From contig CAKROW010000007.1 of the NCBI GenBank assembly GCA_934373235.1, forward strand, positions 6,105-70,104: a stretch of DNA of 64,000 nucleotides. The letters run 5' to 3'. The DNA comes from an uncultured Blautia sp. GTDB taxonomy: Bacteria > Bacillota > Clostridia > Lachnospirales > Lachnospiraceae. Below the pieces are notes generated by a model. That model did no database searches and was not told the origin of the DNA. It worked only from the letters and a program-made list of their open reading frames with translations. Made by a program: the position numbers and the translations under genes. Positions 15,575-24,548 of this stretch are shown piece by piece (the stretch's first letter is position 1; the number at the start of each line of letters is the position of its first letter).

Positions 15575-18500
15575 TAGTTTTCCTCCTGTACTTTGGATAC
15601 TCCCAGTGTTACAGCCTCTTTGTTGATGTTCCATTCTTTGGTGTAACCCTCTGCTTCTCCCAGAACAATGTTTTCTGCCAGTACTTCACGTTTGATCTCA
15701 TCCTGGTTTGCTTTCATGATATCCATGATCTTATCGTTATCTTTTGCATAGACAATGATCTTGTCCATGACTTCGAAACCAGCCTCTTTACGCATGGTCT
15801 GCACCTTACTGATGACCTCGCGGACAAAGCCCTCCTGGATCAGTTCAGGTGTAAGGTTTGTATCAAGGACAACGGATGTCTCACCGTCTGTCTCTGTAAC
15901 ATAGCCCTCGCTCTGGGCTGTTTCGATCAATAAGTCTTCCTCTGCAAGCTCGACCTTATTTCCGTCAATGTCAAGAACGAGAACACCATTGTCTCTCAGC
16001 TCTTTCATTGCTGCGGTTCCGTCGATCTCAGAGAGTGCGGTACGGATGCCGTTCAGAAGCTTACCGTATTTCGGTCCTACTGTACGGAGCTGCGGTTTGA
16101 AGCTGTAGGAAATGAAGGACTCTACATCATCTGCAAATTTCACCTCTTTTACATTGAGCTCATCTGCGATGATATCTGTGTAGAATTTATCCATAGCTTT
16201 CTCAGCCTTTACATACATGGTTCCGATCGGCTGACGGTTCTTGATGTTTGCAGTATTTCTGCATGCACGGCCAAGAACAACGATCTCAAGAAGCTCTTCC
16301 ATGTTTGCCTCAAGATCCTTGTCGATCCATGCCTCGTTTACCTCCGGGTAATCGCAGAGATGGATACTCTCCGGAGCGTCTGCATCAATGCTTCTTACAA
16401 GGTTCTGGTAGATATCCTCAGTCATGAACGGGATCATCGGAGCTGCAGCCTTGGCAACAGTTACCAGTGCTGTGTAAAGTGTCATGTAAGCATTGATCTT
16501 ATCCTGCTCCATGCCCTTTGCCCAGAAACGCTCACGGCTTCTTCTTACATACCAGTTACTCATATCGTCAACAAATTCCTGAAGTGCTCTTGCAGCCTCC
16601 GGAATCTTGTAGGAATCAAGATCTGCATCGACAGTCTTCACCATGGTATTCAGCTTGCTGAGCAGCCATTTATCCATAACCGGAAGCTTATCGTAATTTA
16701 AAGTATATTTAGTTGCGTCAAAATTGTCAATGTTAGCATACAATACGAAGAATGCGTAGGTGTTCCACAGAGTGCTCATGAACTTTCTCTGTCCCTCTAC
16801 AACTGCCTTGCCGTGGAAACGGTTCGGAAGCCATGGAGCACTGTTGATGTAGAAATACCAGCGGATAGCATCTGCGCCGTATTTGTTCAGTGCGTCAAAT
16901 GGATCTACGGCATTTCCCTTGGACTTACTCATCTTCTGTCCGTTCTCATCCTGTACATGTCCCAGAACGATTACATTCTTATACGGAGCCTTGTTGAAAA
17001 GCAGTGTGGACTCAGCAAGAAGTGAGTAGAACCATCCTCTTGTCTGGTCAACAGCCTCGGAGATGAAGTCTGCCGGGAACTGCTGCTCAAACAGGTCTTT
17101 GTTCTCAAACGGATAATGATGCTGTGCAAAAGGCATTGCTCCTGAATCAAACCAGCAGTCGATTACCTCCGGTACACGGTGCATGGTCTTTCCGCAGTCC
17201 GGGCACTTCATGGTGATATCATCAATGTATGGGCGATGAAGCTCGATGGTCTTCGCACGCTCGTCACCACTCTTCTCATAAAGATCCTGGCGGCTTCCTA
17301 CGGATTCCATATGTCCGCACTCACACTGCCAGATATTCAGTGGTGTTCCCCAGTAACGGTTTCTGGAAATACCCCAGTCCTGAACGTTCTCAAGCCAGTC
17401 ACCGAAACGTCCTTTACCGATACTCTCCGGGATCCAGTTAATTGTATTATTGTTACGGATCAGATCGTCCTTTACTGCTGTCATCTTGATGAACCAGGAC
17501 TCACGTGCATAGTAGATAAGCGGTGTGTCACATCTCCAGCAGTGCGGATAATCATGCTCGAATTTCGGTGCGTCAAAAAGCTTGCCCTCTTTGTCAAGGT
17601 CGGTAAGGACCATCGGGTCTGCTTTCTTTACGAATACACCGGCGTATGGTGTCTCTTTGGTCATGTTACCCTGTCCGTCTACGAACTGTACGAACGGAAG
17701 GTCGTAATCACGGCCAACACGGCTGTCGTCCTCACCAAATGCAGGTGCGATATGAACGATACCGGTACCATCACTCATGGTAACATAGTTATCGCAGGTC
17801 ACAAAATGAGCTTTTTTGCGCTGTTTTGCTGCTGCCTCTCCTGCGCATGCAAAAAGCGGCTCATATTCCTTGCGCTCAAGGTCTGTTCCTTTATATTTCT
17901 CAAGGATCTCATATGCAGGCTCATCATCCTTTGCAAGCTTACCGAGAACCTTGTCCAGAAGTGCCTCTGCCATGTAGTAGGTGTAGCCGTCTGCTGCTTT
18001 TACCTTGCAGTAGATCTCATCCGGGTTTACACAAAGTGCAACGTTGGACGGAAGTGTCCACGGTGTTGTTGTCCATGCCAGGAAGTATGCGTCCTCACCA
18101 ACAACCTTAAAACGCACGATGGCAGAACGCTCTTTAACAGTCTTGTAACCCTGGGAAACCTCCTGTGCAGAAAGCGGAGTTCCACAGCGCGGGCAGTAAG
18201 GAACGATCTTGAAGCCCTTGTAAAGGAGGCCTTTTTCCCAGATCTCTTTCAGCGCCCACCACTCGGACTCGATGAAATTGTTGTCGTATGTTACATAGGG
18301 ATGCTCCATGTCAGCCCAGAAACCAACGGTAGATGAGAAATCCTCCCACATTCCCTTGTATTTCCATACGCTCTCCTTACACTGCTGGATGAACGGCTCC
18401 ATTCCGTACTCCTCGATCTGCTCCTTGCCGTCAAGACCAAGCTTCTTCTCAACCTCAAGCTCAACCGGAAGTCCGTGGGTATCCCAGCCTGCTTTTCTCG

Positions 18501-18738
18501 GAACCATGTAGCCCTTCATTGTACGGTATCTCGGGATCATATCCTTGATAACTCGTGTCAGAACGTGTCCGATGTGCGGCTTACCATTTGCGGTAGGCGG
18601 TCCATCATAGAATGTGTATGTCTCACCCTCTTTGCGGCTGTCCATACTCTTTTCGAAAATCTTATTGTCTTTCCAGAATTTCTCAACTTCTTTTTCGCGG
18701 TCAACAAAATTCAGATTCGTGTCAACTTTACGATACAC
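15574..18738 (-). CDS. ileS: Isoleucyl-tRNA synthetase (long, IleS2-like)
   Basis: Charges tRNA-Ile with isoleucine. At 1054 aa it has the length of the eukaryote-like IleS2 type. The class I motifs are present: PHIGHV near residue 55 and KMSKSKGN in the second half; DWGISRNRYWGTP and the editing domain are also clear. The start codon is GTG (GTG TAT CGT), with AGGAGG 9 bp upstream. The upstream leader is an isoleucine T-box. The stop overlaps the glgP start as TAATG. IleS2 forms are known in the literature for reduced mupirocin sensitivity; whether this one shares that is not testable here. Confidence 0.97.
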   Translation of the reverse strand: MYRKVDTNLNFVDREKEVEKFWKDNKIFEKSMDSRKEGETYTFYDGPPTANGKPHIGHVLTRVIKDMIPRYRTMKGYMVPRKAGWDTHGLPVELEVEKKLGLDGKEQIEEYGMEPFIQQCKESVWKYKGMWEDFSSTVGFWADMEHPYVTYDNNFIESEWWALKEIWEKGLLYKGFKIVPYCPRCGTPLSAQEVSQGYKTVKERSAIVRFKVVGEDAYFLAWTTTPWTLPSNVALCVNPDEIYCKVKAADGYTYYMAEALLDKVLGKLAKDDEPAYEILEKYKGTDLERKEYEPLFACAGEAAAKQRKKAHFVTCDNYVTMSDGTGIVHIAPAFGEDDSRVGRDYDLPFVQFVDGQGNMTKETPYAGVFVKKADPMVLTDLDKEGKLFDAPKFEHDYPHCWRCDTPLIYYARESWFIKMTAVKDDLIRNNNTINWIPESIGKGRFGDWLENVQDWGISRNRYWGTPLNIWQCECGHMESVGSRQDLYEKSGDERAKTIELHRPYIDDITMKCPDCGKTMHRVPEVIDCWFDSGAMPFAQHHYPFENKDLFEQQFPADFISEAVDQTRGWFYSLLAESTLLFNKAPYKNVIVLGHVQDENGQKMSKSKGNAVDPFDALNKYGADAIRWYFYINSAPWLPNRFHGKAVVEGQRKFMSTLWNTYAFFVLYANIDNFDATKYTLNYDKLPVMDKWLLSKLNTMVKTVDADLDSYKIPEAARALQEFVDDMSNWYVRRSRERFWAKGMEQDKINAYMTLYTALVTVAKAAAPMIPFMTEDIYQNLVRSIDADAPESIHLCDYPEVNEAWIDKDLEANMEELLEIVVLGRACRNTANIKNRQPIGTMYVKAEKAMDKFYTDIIADELNVKEVKFADDVESFISYSFKPQLRTVGPKYGKLLNGIRTALSEIDGTAAMKELRDNGVLVLDIDGNKVELAEEDLLIETAQSEGYVTETDGETSVVLDTNLTPELIQEGFVREVISKVQTMRKEAGFEVMDKIIVYAKDNDKIMDIMKANQDEIKREVLAENIVLGEAEGYTKEWNINKEAVTLGVSKVQEEN

Positions 18739-18809
18739 AATATTTACCTCCTGTGTCTGATTAATTTCTTCACAGATACTTAAGTCATACCAGTAACCTG
18801 GTAATAAAA

Positions 18810-18859
18810 TTTTTTATGTCATTGGAACATTACGGAGTAATTTCCTATGACATAAAAAA
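18810..18859. repeat. 50-bp palindromic repeat, copy 1
   Basis: Identical over 50 bp to 34640-34689. The outer arms TTTTTTATGTCAT and ATGACATAAAAAA pair perfectly, with inner GGAA/TTCC and ATTAC/GTAAT arms. It sits between the T-box terminator stem and the ileS start, and one of its outer runs forms the terminator's T tract. Confidence 0.93.
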
Positions 18860-19240
18860 GACTTCATCCTGTAAAAGGACGAAGTCTGATTCGCTGTACC
18901 ACCTGTTACATTATACGGGCCTGTGTCCGGATCCCTGCGTCTTCTGATATGTTCTTATGCTCTGAGCTATGGCGCGGGCTGTTGTTCCATGTCTGTTCAT
19001 GGCGGACATTTCTTTGTATCTGCCGATATATGTTCCCTGTAACGGAGGAAATCCGTCAGCTCTTACTTGATAATTACAGATTCCCGGCTGCTGCCGGCCA
19101 ACTTCGGAACTGAAGCTCAGGAGTGATATTCCGTCATATTTACTCGCCCCGGGCTCCCACCATCCCCGGTTCGCTGCAAGCTTTCCATATGGCCTACTGT
19201 CTCCATCACAGCTTTTTTCTATATACGCTGTCTATTATAG
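18854..19240 (-). promoter_or_regulatory. Isoleucine T-box leader of ileS-glgP
   Basis: The T-box sequence ACAGGTGGTACAGCG (complement of 18892-18906) precedes the terminator stem GACTTCGTCC/GGATGAAGTC (18860-18886) and its T run. In the Stem I region the specifier reads ATC (19125-19127), in the typical setting GAATATCACTCCTGAGC, so uncharged tRNA-Ile is the expected ligand. The 5' boundary is approximate. Confidence 0.92.
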
Positions 19241-19280
19241 GTTGGGGAAAATCCATATGTCAAGTGTTTTCAGGGATTTT

Positions 19281-21236
19281 TTATTCCCTCCATGGCATCC
19301 ATATACGCATTTCTCCGTATTCACGGTTATCCCATGCAAAATACGGGATCAGGCGGACCGGAATACTCTTTTTCTTTTCTCCGGCAAAGGACTGATACAG
19401 TTCATCCGGATCATACTCCTCATGGATGATCTGGTAGGCTTCTGTCTCCAGAACACCGATCTCCCTGCCCTGGATCTCCATTTTGCCATCTTTAAATGTG
19501 CTGTGGATATTGATGCAGATATCATCCAGTGTATCTATATCTGCATCCGGGCTTTCCATGCAGTATACCAGTGGTCCTTTTTCCACTGCAATAAGCTGGC
19601 TGTCTTCCTCTACCATCGGATGTGCCATGGTAAAGCGTACCGGCATGTCAAGTTCAAGCTCAACCTTTGCACCTGCAAGTGTCTCAATATGAACTGCCTG
19701 ATAAGTCTCTCTTGTACTCTTATCAAGTTTACGCTCCTCGCCGCCAGCTCTGATGCTTCCGCTTTCTGCCCATTTGGGAATTCTTAAATTCAGTGTTACC
19801 GGTTTATCACAGGCAACATTCTCAAATTCAAAGGTGATCTTTCCGTTATACGGATACTCTGTCTTCTGTTTCAGAGTGAAGGATGCACCGTTTTCAAGGG
19901 TAAGGGCTGCATCACACTCTCCGTAAATACCGGTGTAAACACTGTCTGCGGAAACTGTATATGCATACTCTCCGGACTGTGTCACCATACGTGCAAGGTT
20001 TGGAGGGCAGCAGTAACTGATGAGATACTCTGTTCTTGTAAGAGGCCAGATCAGTTTATATTCAAGCTTCTTTGCCCTGCGCAACATATTTTCATAGAAG
20101 AATTTCTTTCCGTCCAGACTTACGGCTGCAAGGTTTACGTTCAGAAGGGCACGCTCGATCACATCAAAATACTCTGCCTTCGGCTCGATCAGAAACATTC
20201 TGTAGGCCCACATTACAAGACCGATGGACGCACAGGTTTCATTGTAGGCCGTTACATTGGGAAGCTGGTACTCATATCCGAAAGCCTGATGGATAAGCTG
20301 ATGGTTCCAGAAATCTCCGTAAGGAGAAGCACCGTTATATAAAGCTCCCACACCGCCTGTCAGGTAGATCTTTGTGTTGACCATGTTTTTCCATACCTTG
20401 TGAAGGACATCCAGATAATCTTTGTCTCCTTCTTCTGCATAGAGGTCTGCAACTCCTGCGTAAAGGTATGTGGCACGTACTGCATGGCCAATGATCTTTT
20501 CGTGTTCTTTCAGAGGCAGTCTGTCCTGATTGTCGTCCATGCCTTCTTTTACAGAATCACGTAACAGGATCGCCTTGTGTGCAAGATCCAGGTATTTTTT
20601 CTCACCGGTGGTACGGTACATTTCAATAAGGCCCATGTAATGGGACGGGCATACTGCTGTCTGTACCTCGCCTTTTTTCTCTGCTTCCGCATACATATTT
20701 TCCAGAAAATCTGCTGCTTTTCTTGCGATATCCAGGAAGTTTTCTTTTCCTGTGATCCTCTTGTACAGGCAGGCAGAAGTAAACAGATGGCCCATATTAT
20801 AGACCTCGAATTCATTGATATCGCCCAGTCTTCCCTCACGGGTACCGTTACGCATACCGATGATCTGTTTTGTGGAAATATATCCGTCCTCTTCCTGGGC
20901 GCGTCCGATCAGATCGATATACTCGTCCAGTTTGTCCAGACGGCTCTGGTCCTGAAGCTGCTCTGCAGAATAAAGCTGGGACTCCATCCATTTGTAAAAA
21001 TCTCCGTCACCAAAATCACTGCCGCCAAACTCGCCGCTTTTTTCTCCTGCACAGATACGGAAATTCTCAACTACATGTCCCGCATCCAGTGCCTCGAACA
21101 TTTTCTGCAGGTGGGGAACTGTACTCTCTGCACAGCTCTCCACAACATTTTTCCAGAAACCGCCGGTCCATTTGATCTGGTCATATTCTGCTCCGCTTAC
21201 TTTTGCATATTTCGATTTTCTTGTATCCGCAAGCAT
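19281..21236 (-). CDS. Glycoside hydrolase family 127 (beta-L-arabinofuranosidase-like)
   Basis: A 651-aa member of GH127 (formerly DUF1680), retaining enzymes that remove beta-L-arabinofuranosyl groups. The zinc/catalytic set known from this family is present: Glu333 and Cys335 in NETCASIG, and Cys409-Cys410 in ISYCCPPN. An (alpha/alpha)6 barrel followed by beta-sandwich regions fits the sequence. There is no signal peptide, so it acts in the cytoplasm on imported sugar. It is the last gene after the CUT1 ABC transporter (17 bp gap). That transporter is inferred to bring in the arabinofuranosyl-containing glycoside. The exact substrate is unknown. Confidence 0.9.
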   Translation of the reverse strand: MLADTRKSKYAKVSGAEYDQIKWTGGFWKNVVESCAESTVPHLQKMFEALDAGHVVENFRICAGEKSGEFGGSDFGDGDFYKWMESQLYSAEQLQDQSRLDKLDEYIDLIGRAQEEDGYISTKQIIGMRNGTREGRLGDINEFEVYNMGHLFTSACLYKRITGKENFLDIARKAADFLENMYAEAEKKGEVQTAVCPSHYMGLIEMYRTTGEKKYLDLAHKAILLRDSVKEGMDDNQDRLPLKEHEKIIGHAVRATYLYAGVADLYAEEGDKDYLDVLHKVWKNMVNTKIYLTGGVGALYNGASPYGDFWNHQLIHQAFGYEYQLPNVTAYNETCASIGLVMWAYRMFLIEPKAEYFDVIERALLNVNLAAVSLDGKKFFYENMLRRAKKLEYKLIWPLTRTEYLISYCCPPNLARMVTQSGEYAYTVSADSVYTGIYGECDAALTLENGASFTLKQKTEYPYNGKITFEFENVACDKPVTLNLRIPKWAESGSIRAGGEERKLDKSTRETYQAVHIETLAGAKVELELDMPVRFTMAHPMVEEDSQLIAVEKGPLVYCMESPDADIDTLDDICINIHSTFKDGKMEIQGREIGVLETEAYQIIHEEYDPDELYQSFAGEKKKSIPVRLIPYFAWDNREYGEMRIWMPWRE

Positions 21237-21252
21237 GTTTTTCCTCCTAAAA

Positions 21253-22092
21253 TCAGCCTTTTACAGCTCCACTTGTCATACCTTCGATTACTGTCTTGTT
21301 AAGGATCATATAGATGATAAGCATCGGGAATACGCTGATCGCGATAGACGCAAAGATCGCACCCCAGTCTTTTGTTCCGAACTCATTCTCAAAATAGAGA
21401 AGTCCGGTCTGTATTGTTTTCAGTTTACTGTCACTGATAAATGTCATGGAGAACAGCAGGTCATTCCATTTGTAGAAGAACTGCAGAACCAGAACAGTAA
21501 CTGCGGCATTTTTCATCAACGGGAAAACAATATGCCACATCATGGAATAAATTCCGCATCCATCGATAACACTTGCCTCAAGAATTTCCCTTGGAAGAGA
21601 TCTCATATATCCTGTTACAAGGAAGATAGAAAGAGAAAGGCCAAATGCGATATAAGTCAGTACCAGGCAAAGTCTTGTATTTGTAAGTCCTGTATTATTG
21701 TAGATCTGAAACAGTGGAAGCAGTGCAGTTGCAACCGGAACCATAAGACCCAGAAGGAAAAAGTCTGCAAAGAAATTTTTCATTTTCCATTCCATCTGTG
21801 TTACTGCAAATCCGATGGTCATACTTAAGATTACAATAAAAACAAGTGCCAGTGCTGTATAGATCAAACTGTTTCTGAAGTACAGACCCATGTTTCCTCT
21901 GGTCCATGCTTCTGAAAAGTTCTTAAGGTAAAGTCCCTCCGGCAGCGCAAAGGACGGCTTTGTTACAAACTCAGATGATTTTTTAAATGCACATGTGAAC
22001 AGCCAGAAGATTGGATATGCATCAACAATTACAACCAGTGCAATAATGATCTTTTTAATAACGTCCACCGGAGTGATTGTCTTTTTTTCCAT
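21253..22092 (-). CDS. CUT1 sugar ABC transporter permease (MalG-like)
   Basis: 279 aa, six TM segments, with a MalG-type EAA loop (EASVIDGCGIYSMMWHIVFPLMKNA) that contacts the ATPase. It lies 3 bp after the partner permease and 17 bp before the GH127 gene. No ATPase is encoded here, so a shared MsmX-type ATPase elsewhere is likely, as is common for Firmicute CUT1 systems. Substrate inferred from the locus: an oligosaccharide or glycoside. Confidence 0.94.
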   Translation of the reverse strand: MEKKTITPVDVIKKIIIALVVIVDAYPIFWLFTCAFKKSSEFVTKPSFALPEGLYLKNFSEAWTRGNMGLYFRNSLIYTALALVFIVILSMTIGFAVTQMEWKMKNFFADFFLLGLMVPVATALLPLFQIYNNTGLTNTRLCLVLTYIAFGLSLSIFLVTGYMRSLPREILEASVIDGCGIYSMMWHIVFPLMKNAAVTVLVLQFFYKWNDLLFSMTFISDSKLKTIQTGLLYFENEFGTKDWGAIFASIAISVFPMLIIYMILNKTVIEGMTSGAVKG

Positions 22093-22095
22093 TTT

Positions 22096-22977
22096 TTATG
22101 CCTCCTTTACATCAAAGAAACGGATGATTCTTGTTCCGATAATACAGATCAGGAAAATAACGATGGCAATCGCACTTCCATATCCGTAGTTTCTGTACTC
22201 AAATGCCACATTGTACATGTACATGGATAATGTTGTTGTTGCACTTCCCGGACCGCCGTTTGTAAGGGCGATTGCGGACTCGAATACTTTAACAGTACCT
22301 GCAAATGCAAATACAAGACATGTAATAGTGATCGGGCGGAGCAGCGGGAAGATAATGTTCTTGAACATCTGCCAGGAATTACATCCGTCAACCTTTGCCG
22401 CCTCAATAATATCATCCGGAATATCAATAAGACCACCGTAGAAAATTACCGCATAGAAACCTACAGACACCCAGATATCCATGACACTTAAGCACCCTAA
22501 TGCTGTGCTTGCCTGTCCGATCCACGGCTGTACCAGATCATGAAGACCGATTGCATCCAGAATACTGTTTAACAGACCATAGTTTGGCTGGATCTCATAA
22601 ATCTTACGGAACAACTGTCCAACAGCTACTGTCGGGAGGATTACCGGGAAAAATGTGATAGTACGGATCAGGTTCTTGAATTTAACAAGCCAGAAACGAT
22701 ACATCATGGCAAGTGCCAGTCCCAGCACTACCATACCAAGCATAGTGGTAAGGATATACCGGATCGTTACCATAAGTGATTCGTGGAATTTTGAGTCGAT
22801 CAGAAGTTTTGAATAATTCTTAAGGCCGCTGAAGCTCCAGCTAAGTCCCGGTGTTCCTGAATATAAGGAATATACAAAGGACCAGATTACAGGTACGAAT
22901 ACCAGTCCCACATAAAGAATCAGTCCCGGAACAACAAACAGCGCAATTGCCTTTTTATTTCCTAATACATGTTTCAT
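22096..22977 (-). CDS. CUT1 sugar ABC transporter permease (MalF-like)
   Basis: 293 aa with six predicted TM segments and the EAA motif EAAKVDGCNSWQMFKNIIFPLLRP. It pairs with the downstream permease. It follows the binding-protein gene after a 98-bp gap that contains an inverted repeat, the usual place where expression of permeases is reduced relative to the binding protein. The TGGPG-type block NGGPGSATTT near the C-terminus is also typical for the family. Confidence 0.94.
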   Translation of the reverse strand: MKHVLGNKKAIALFVVPGLILYVGLVFVPVIWSFVYSLYSGTPGLSWSFSGLKNYSKLLIDSKFHESLMVTIRYILTTMLGMVVLGLALAMMYRFWLVKFKNLIRTITFFPVILPTVAVGQLFRKIYEIQPNYGLLNSILDAIGLHDLVQPWIGQASTALGCLSVMDIWVSVGFYAVIFYGGLIDIPDDIIEAAKVDGCNSWQMFKNIIFPLLRPITITCLVFAFAGTVKVFESAIALTNGGPGSATTTLSMYMYNVAFEYRNYGYGSAIAIVIFLICIIGTRIIRFFDVKEA

Positions 22978-23002
22978 CCTGTTTCCTTGCCTTTCTCATA
23001 AA

Positions 23003-23052
23003 AAGAGTATTGAAAATGACATAACTGTTATTCTGCCACTCCCAATACTCTT
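23003..23052 (-). terminator. Attenuating hairpin between binding protein and permeases
   Basis: AAGAGTATTG and CAATACTCTT form a perfect 10-bp stem around a 30-nt loop, without a long T tract. It probably stabilizes the binding-protein mRNA or partly ends transcription. Confidence 0.65.
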
Positions 23053-23075
23053 AATTAGTCCGTTGATCTTACAGC

Positions 23076-24383
23076 TTAGTTGCTGATTGTATATGCTTCC
23101 TCAATGGAATCCATATAAGCGGCTCCATCCATATCTCCATTTAATACAGACTGAATATTATCCTGTGCAGTTGCTTTTGTCTCGTCATTCATGTATGCTT
23201 CCCACCATGCGGTAGAAGTCTTTGCATCAGCGATAGCATCAATTACTGTCTGAGTAACAGAGCTGATATCTTTTGTATCTACATCATATGTATAACCACG
23301 TACTGACTGATACTCGCCCATCGCGTAGTTACCAATGTTCTCAACGAAGTACTGTAAGAATCCTGCCATTGCTCCGTCATATTTGTCCTGAGACAGACAA
23401 AGGATGTTACCACAGTTTGCAGGAAGCTCGGAAGCTTCGCTTACAGACTCATCAACTACAGGAACTCCCATGAATCCGATATTGTCCTCTCCGGACGGGT
23501 TTGTCTCCTCATCTGTGATGGAAGATGTGAACCAGCTTCCGTCATAGAGCATTGCACACTGACCATTTAATAACATTCCCTCAGCAGTTGTGTTATCAAC
23601 TGTTGTAGCACCTTCGCCAAAGTATCCTTTCTCTGCCATATCTGCTACCATCTGAGCTGCTGCTACAAATCCGTCATCTGTGAATTTTGTCTCACCCTCG
23701 CATGCTTTCTTAACTGCATCTGCGCCCATTGTACGATATGCGTAAGCATTTACGATACGTGTTGTAGGCCATTTGTCAGATCCGCCTGTTGCGATCGGCT
23801 GAATTCCTTTTTCTTTTAATGTGTCACATACCTGAAGGAACTCATCCCATGTTGTCGGTACTTCCACGCCTGCATCCTCGAATACAGATTTGTTGTACCA
23901 GAATCCCTCGATATTCATTCCGAATGGAAGATCATACAGCTCATCTGTGTCAGAAAGAGAAGTCATGATACTCTTTGCGCTGTCCATGACTTTGTCCTCA
24001 TCGCCCATTGCTTTAAGCTCTTCGGAAACATTTACAACTTTTCCTGCCTGGATCAGCTCTCTTAACGGAACACCTGCTGAGTAAGCAAACAGATCAGGAA
24101 GATCGTTGGATGCTACCAGTGTGGAAATCTTTGTACTCAGGTCTGAAGCTGATACATACTCATATTCATAGCTGAAATTCGGATTTACATCTTTGATGTA
24201 GTTATCAAGCATTCCTGTAAGGATTTTTCCATCTGCGCTGTCCTCTGCCCAGATTGAAAGGACCTTGATCTTTTTCTCTGCTGATGTGTCAGGATCTGTT
24301 GCTGCGCTTACGCTTAAGGATCCTGCCATTAATGAGATTGCTGTTGCTGCAGCCATGACTAATGCCATTGCTTTCTTCTTCAT
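23076..24383 (-). CDS. CUT1 ABC transporter sugar-binding protein (no lipobox)
   Basis: 435 aa, extracellular solute-binding protein family 1. It has an export signal (MKKKAMALVM through GSLSVSAA) but no lipobox cysteine, whereas most Gram-positive binding proteins are lipoproteins. The mature protein shows the family blocks YDLPFGMNIEGFWYNKSVF and TTWDEFLQVCDTLKEKG. It is the first gene of the transporter/GH127 unit, with its promoter at 24441-24470 carrying the 14-nt box shared with the kinase operon. How the protein stays at the surface without a lipid anchor is open; an uncleaved signal helix is possible. Confidence 0.92.
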   Translation of the reverse strand: MKKKAMALVMAAATAISLMAGSLSVSAATDPDTSAEKKIKVLSIWAEDSADGKILTGMLDNYIKDVNPNFSYEYEYVSASDLSTKISTLVASNDLPDLFAYSAGVPLRELIQAGKVVNVSEELKAMGDEDKVMDSAKSIMTSLSDTDELYDLPFGMNIEGFWYNKSVFEDAGVEVPTTWDEFLQVCDTLKEKGIQPIATGGSDKWPTTRIVNAYAYRTMGADAVKKACEGETKFTDDGFVAAAQMVADMAEKGYFGEGATTVDNTTAEGMLLNGQCAMLYDGSWFTSSITDEETNPSGEDNIGFMGVPVVDESVSEASELPANCGNILCLSQDKYDGAMAGFLQYFVENIGNYAMGEYQSVRGYTYDVDTKDISSVTQTVIDAIADAKTSTAWWEAYMNDETKATAQDNIQSVLNGDMDGAAYMDSIEEAYTISN

Positions 24384-24440
24384 TTCTCAAAACCTCCTAA
24401 TACAGTTCTTTTGTGATATCGTTATCTTTAAGCTGGCTTT

Positions 24441-24470
24441 ATTCTAACATCCTACGTTTCAGATTGATAG
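24441..24470 (-). promoter_or_regulatory. Promoter and operator of the ABC/GH127 operon
   Basis: The minus strand reads AAACGTAGGATGTT (complement of 24446-24459) running straight into a -10 TAGAAT. The -35 is weak, so activation may be needed. The identical 14-nt box lies in the promoter of the kinase operon at 31064-31077, at nearly the same distance from its start codon. Confidence 0.68.
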
Positions 24471-24548
24471 TCCGTCATTTTTTTGAAAATGTCCAAATTT
24501 TATAGAATCCGATTTTTATGTTTGTCACATTTCTTTGGATCAGATCTG

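Noticed and set aside
13859..15577. Long open frame of 572 codons on the plus strand opposite glgP
   Set aside because: It is a shadow of the highly conserved glgP on the minus strand, with no RBS or recognizable product.
15575..15634. Longer N-terminus of glgP
   Set aside because: The extra 20 codons lie inside ileS, with a good RBS and overlap start at 15574.
17179..18336. Open frame of 385 codons on the plus strand opposite ileS
   Set aside because: Composition is Cys-, Val- and Leu-rich with no family features; it overlaps the catalytic part of ileS.
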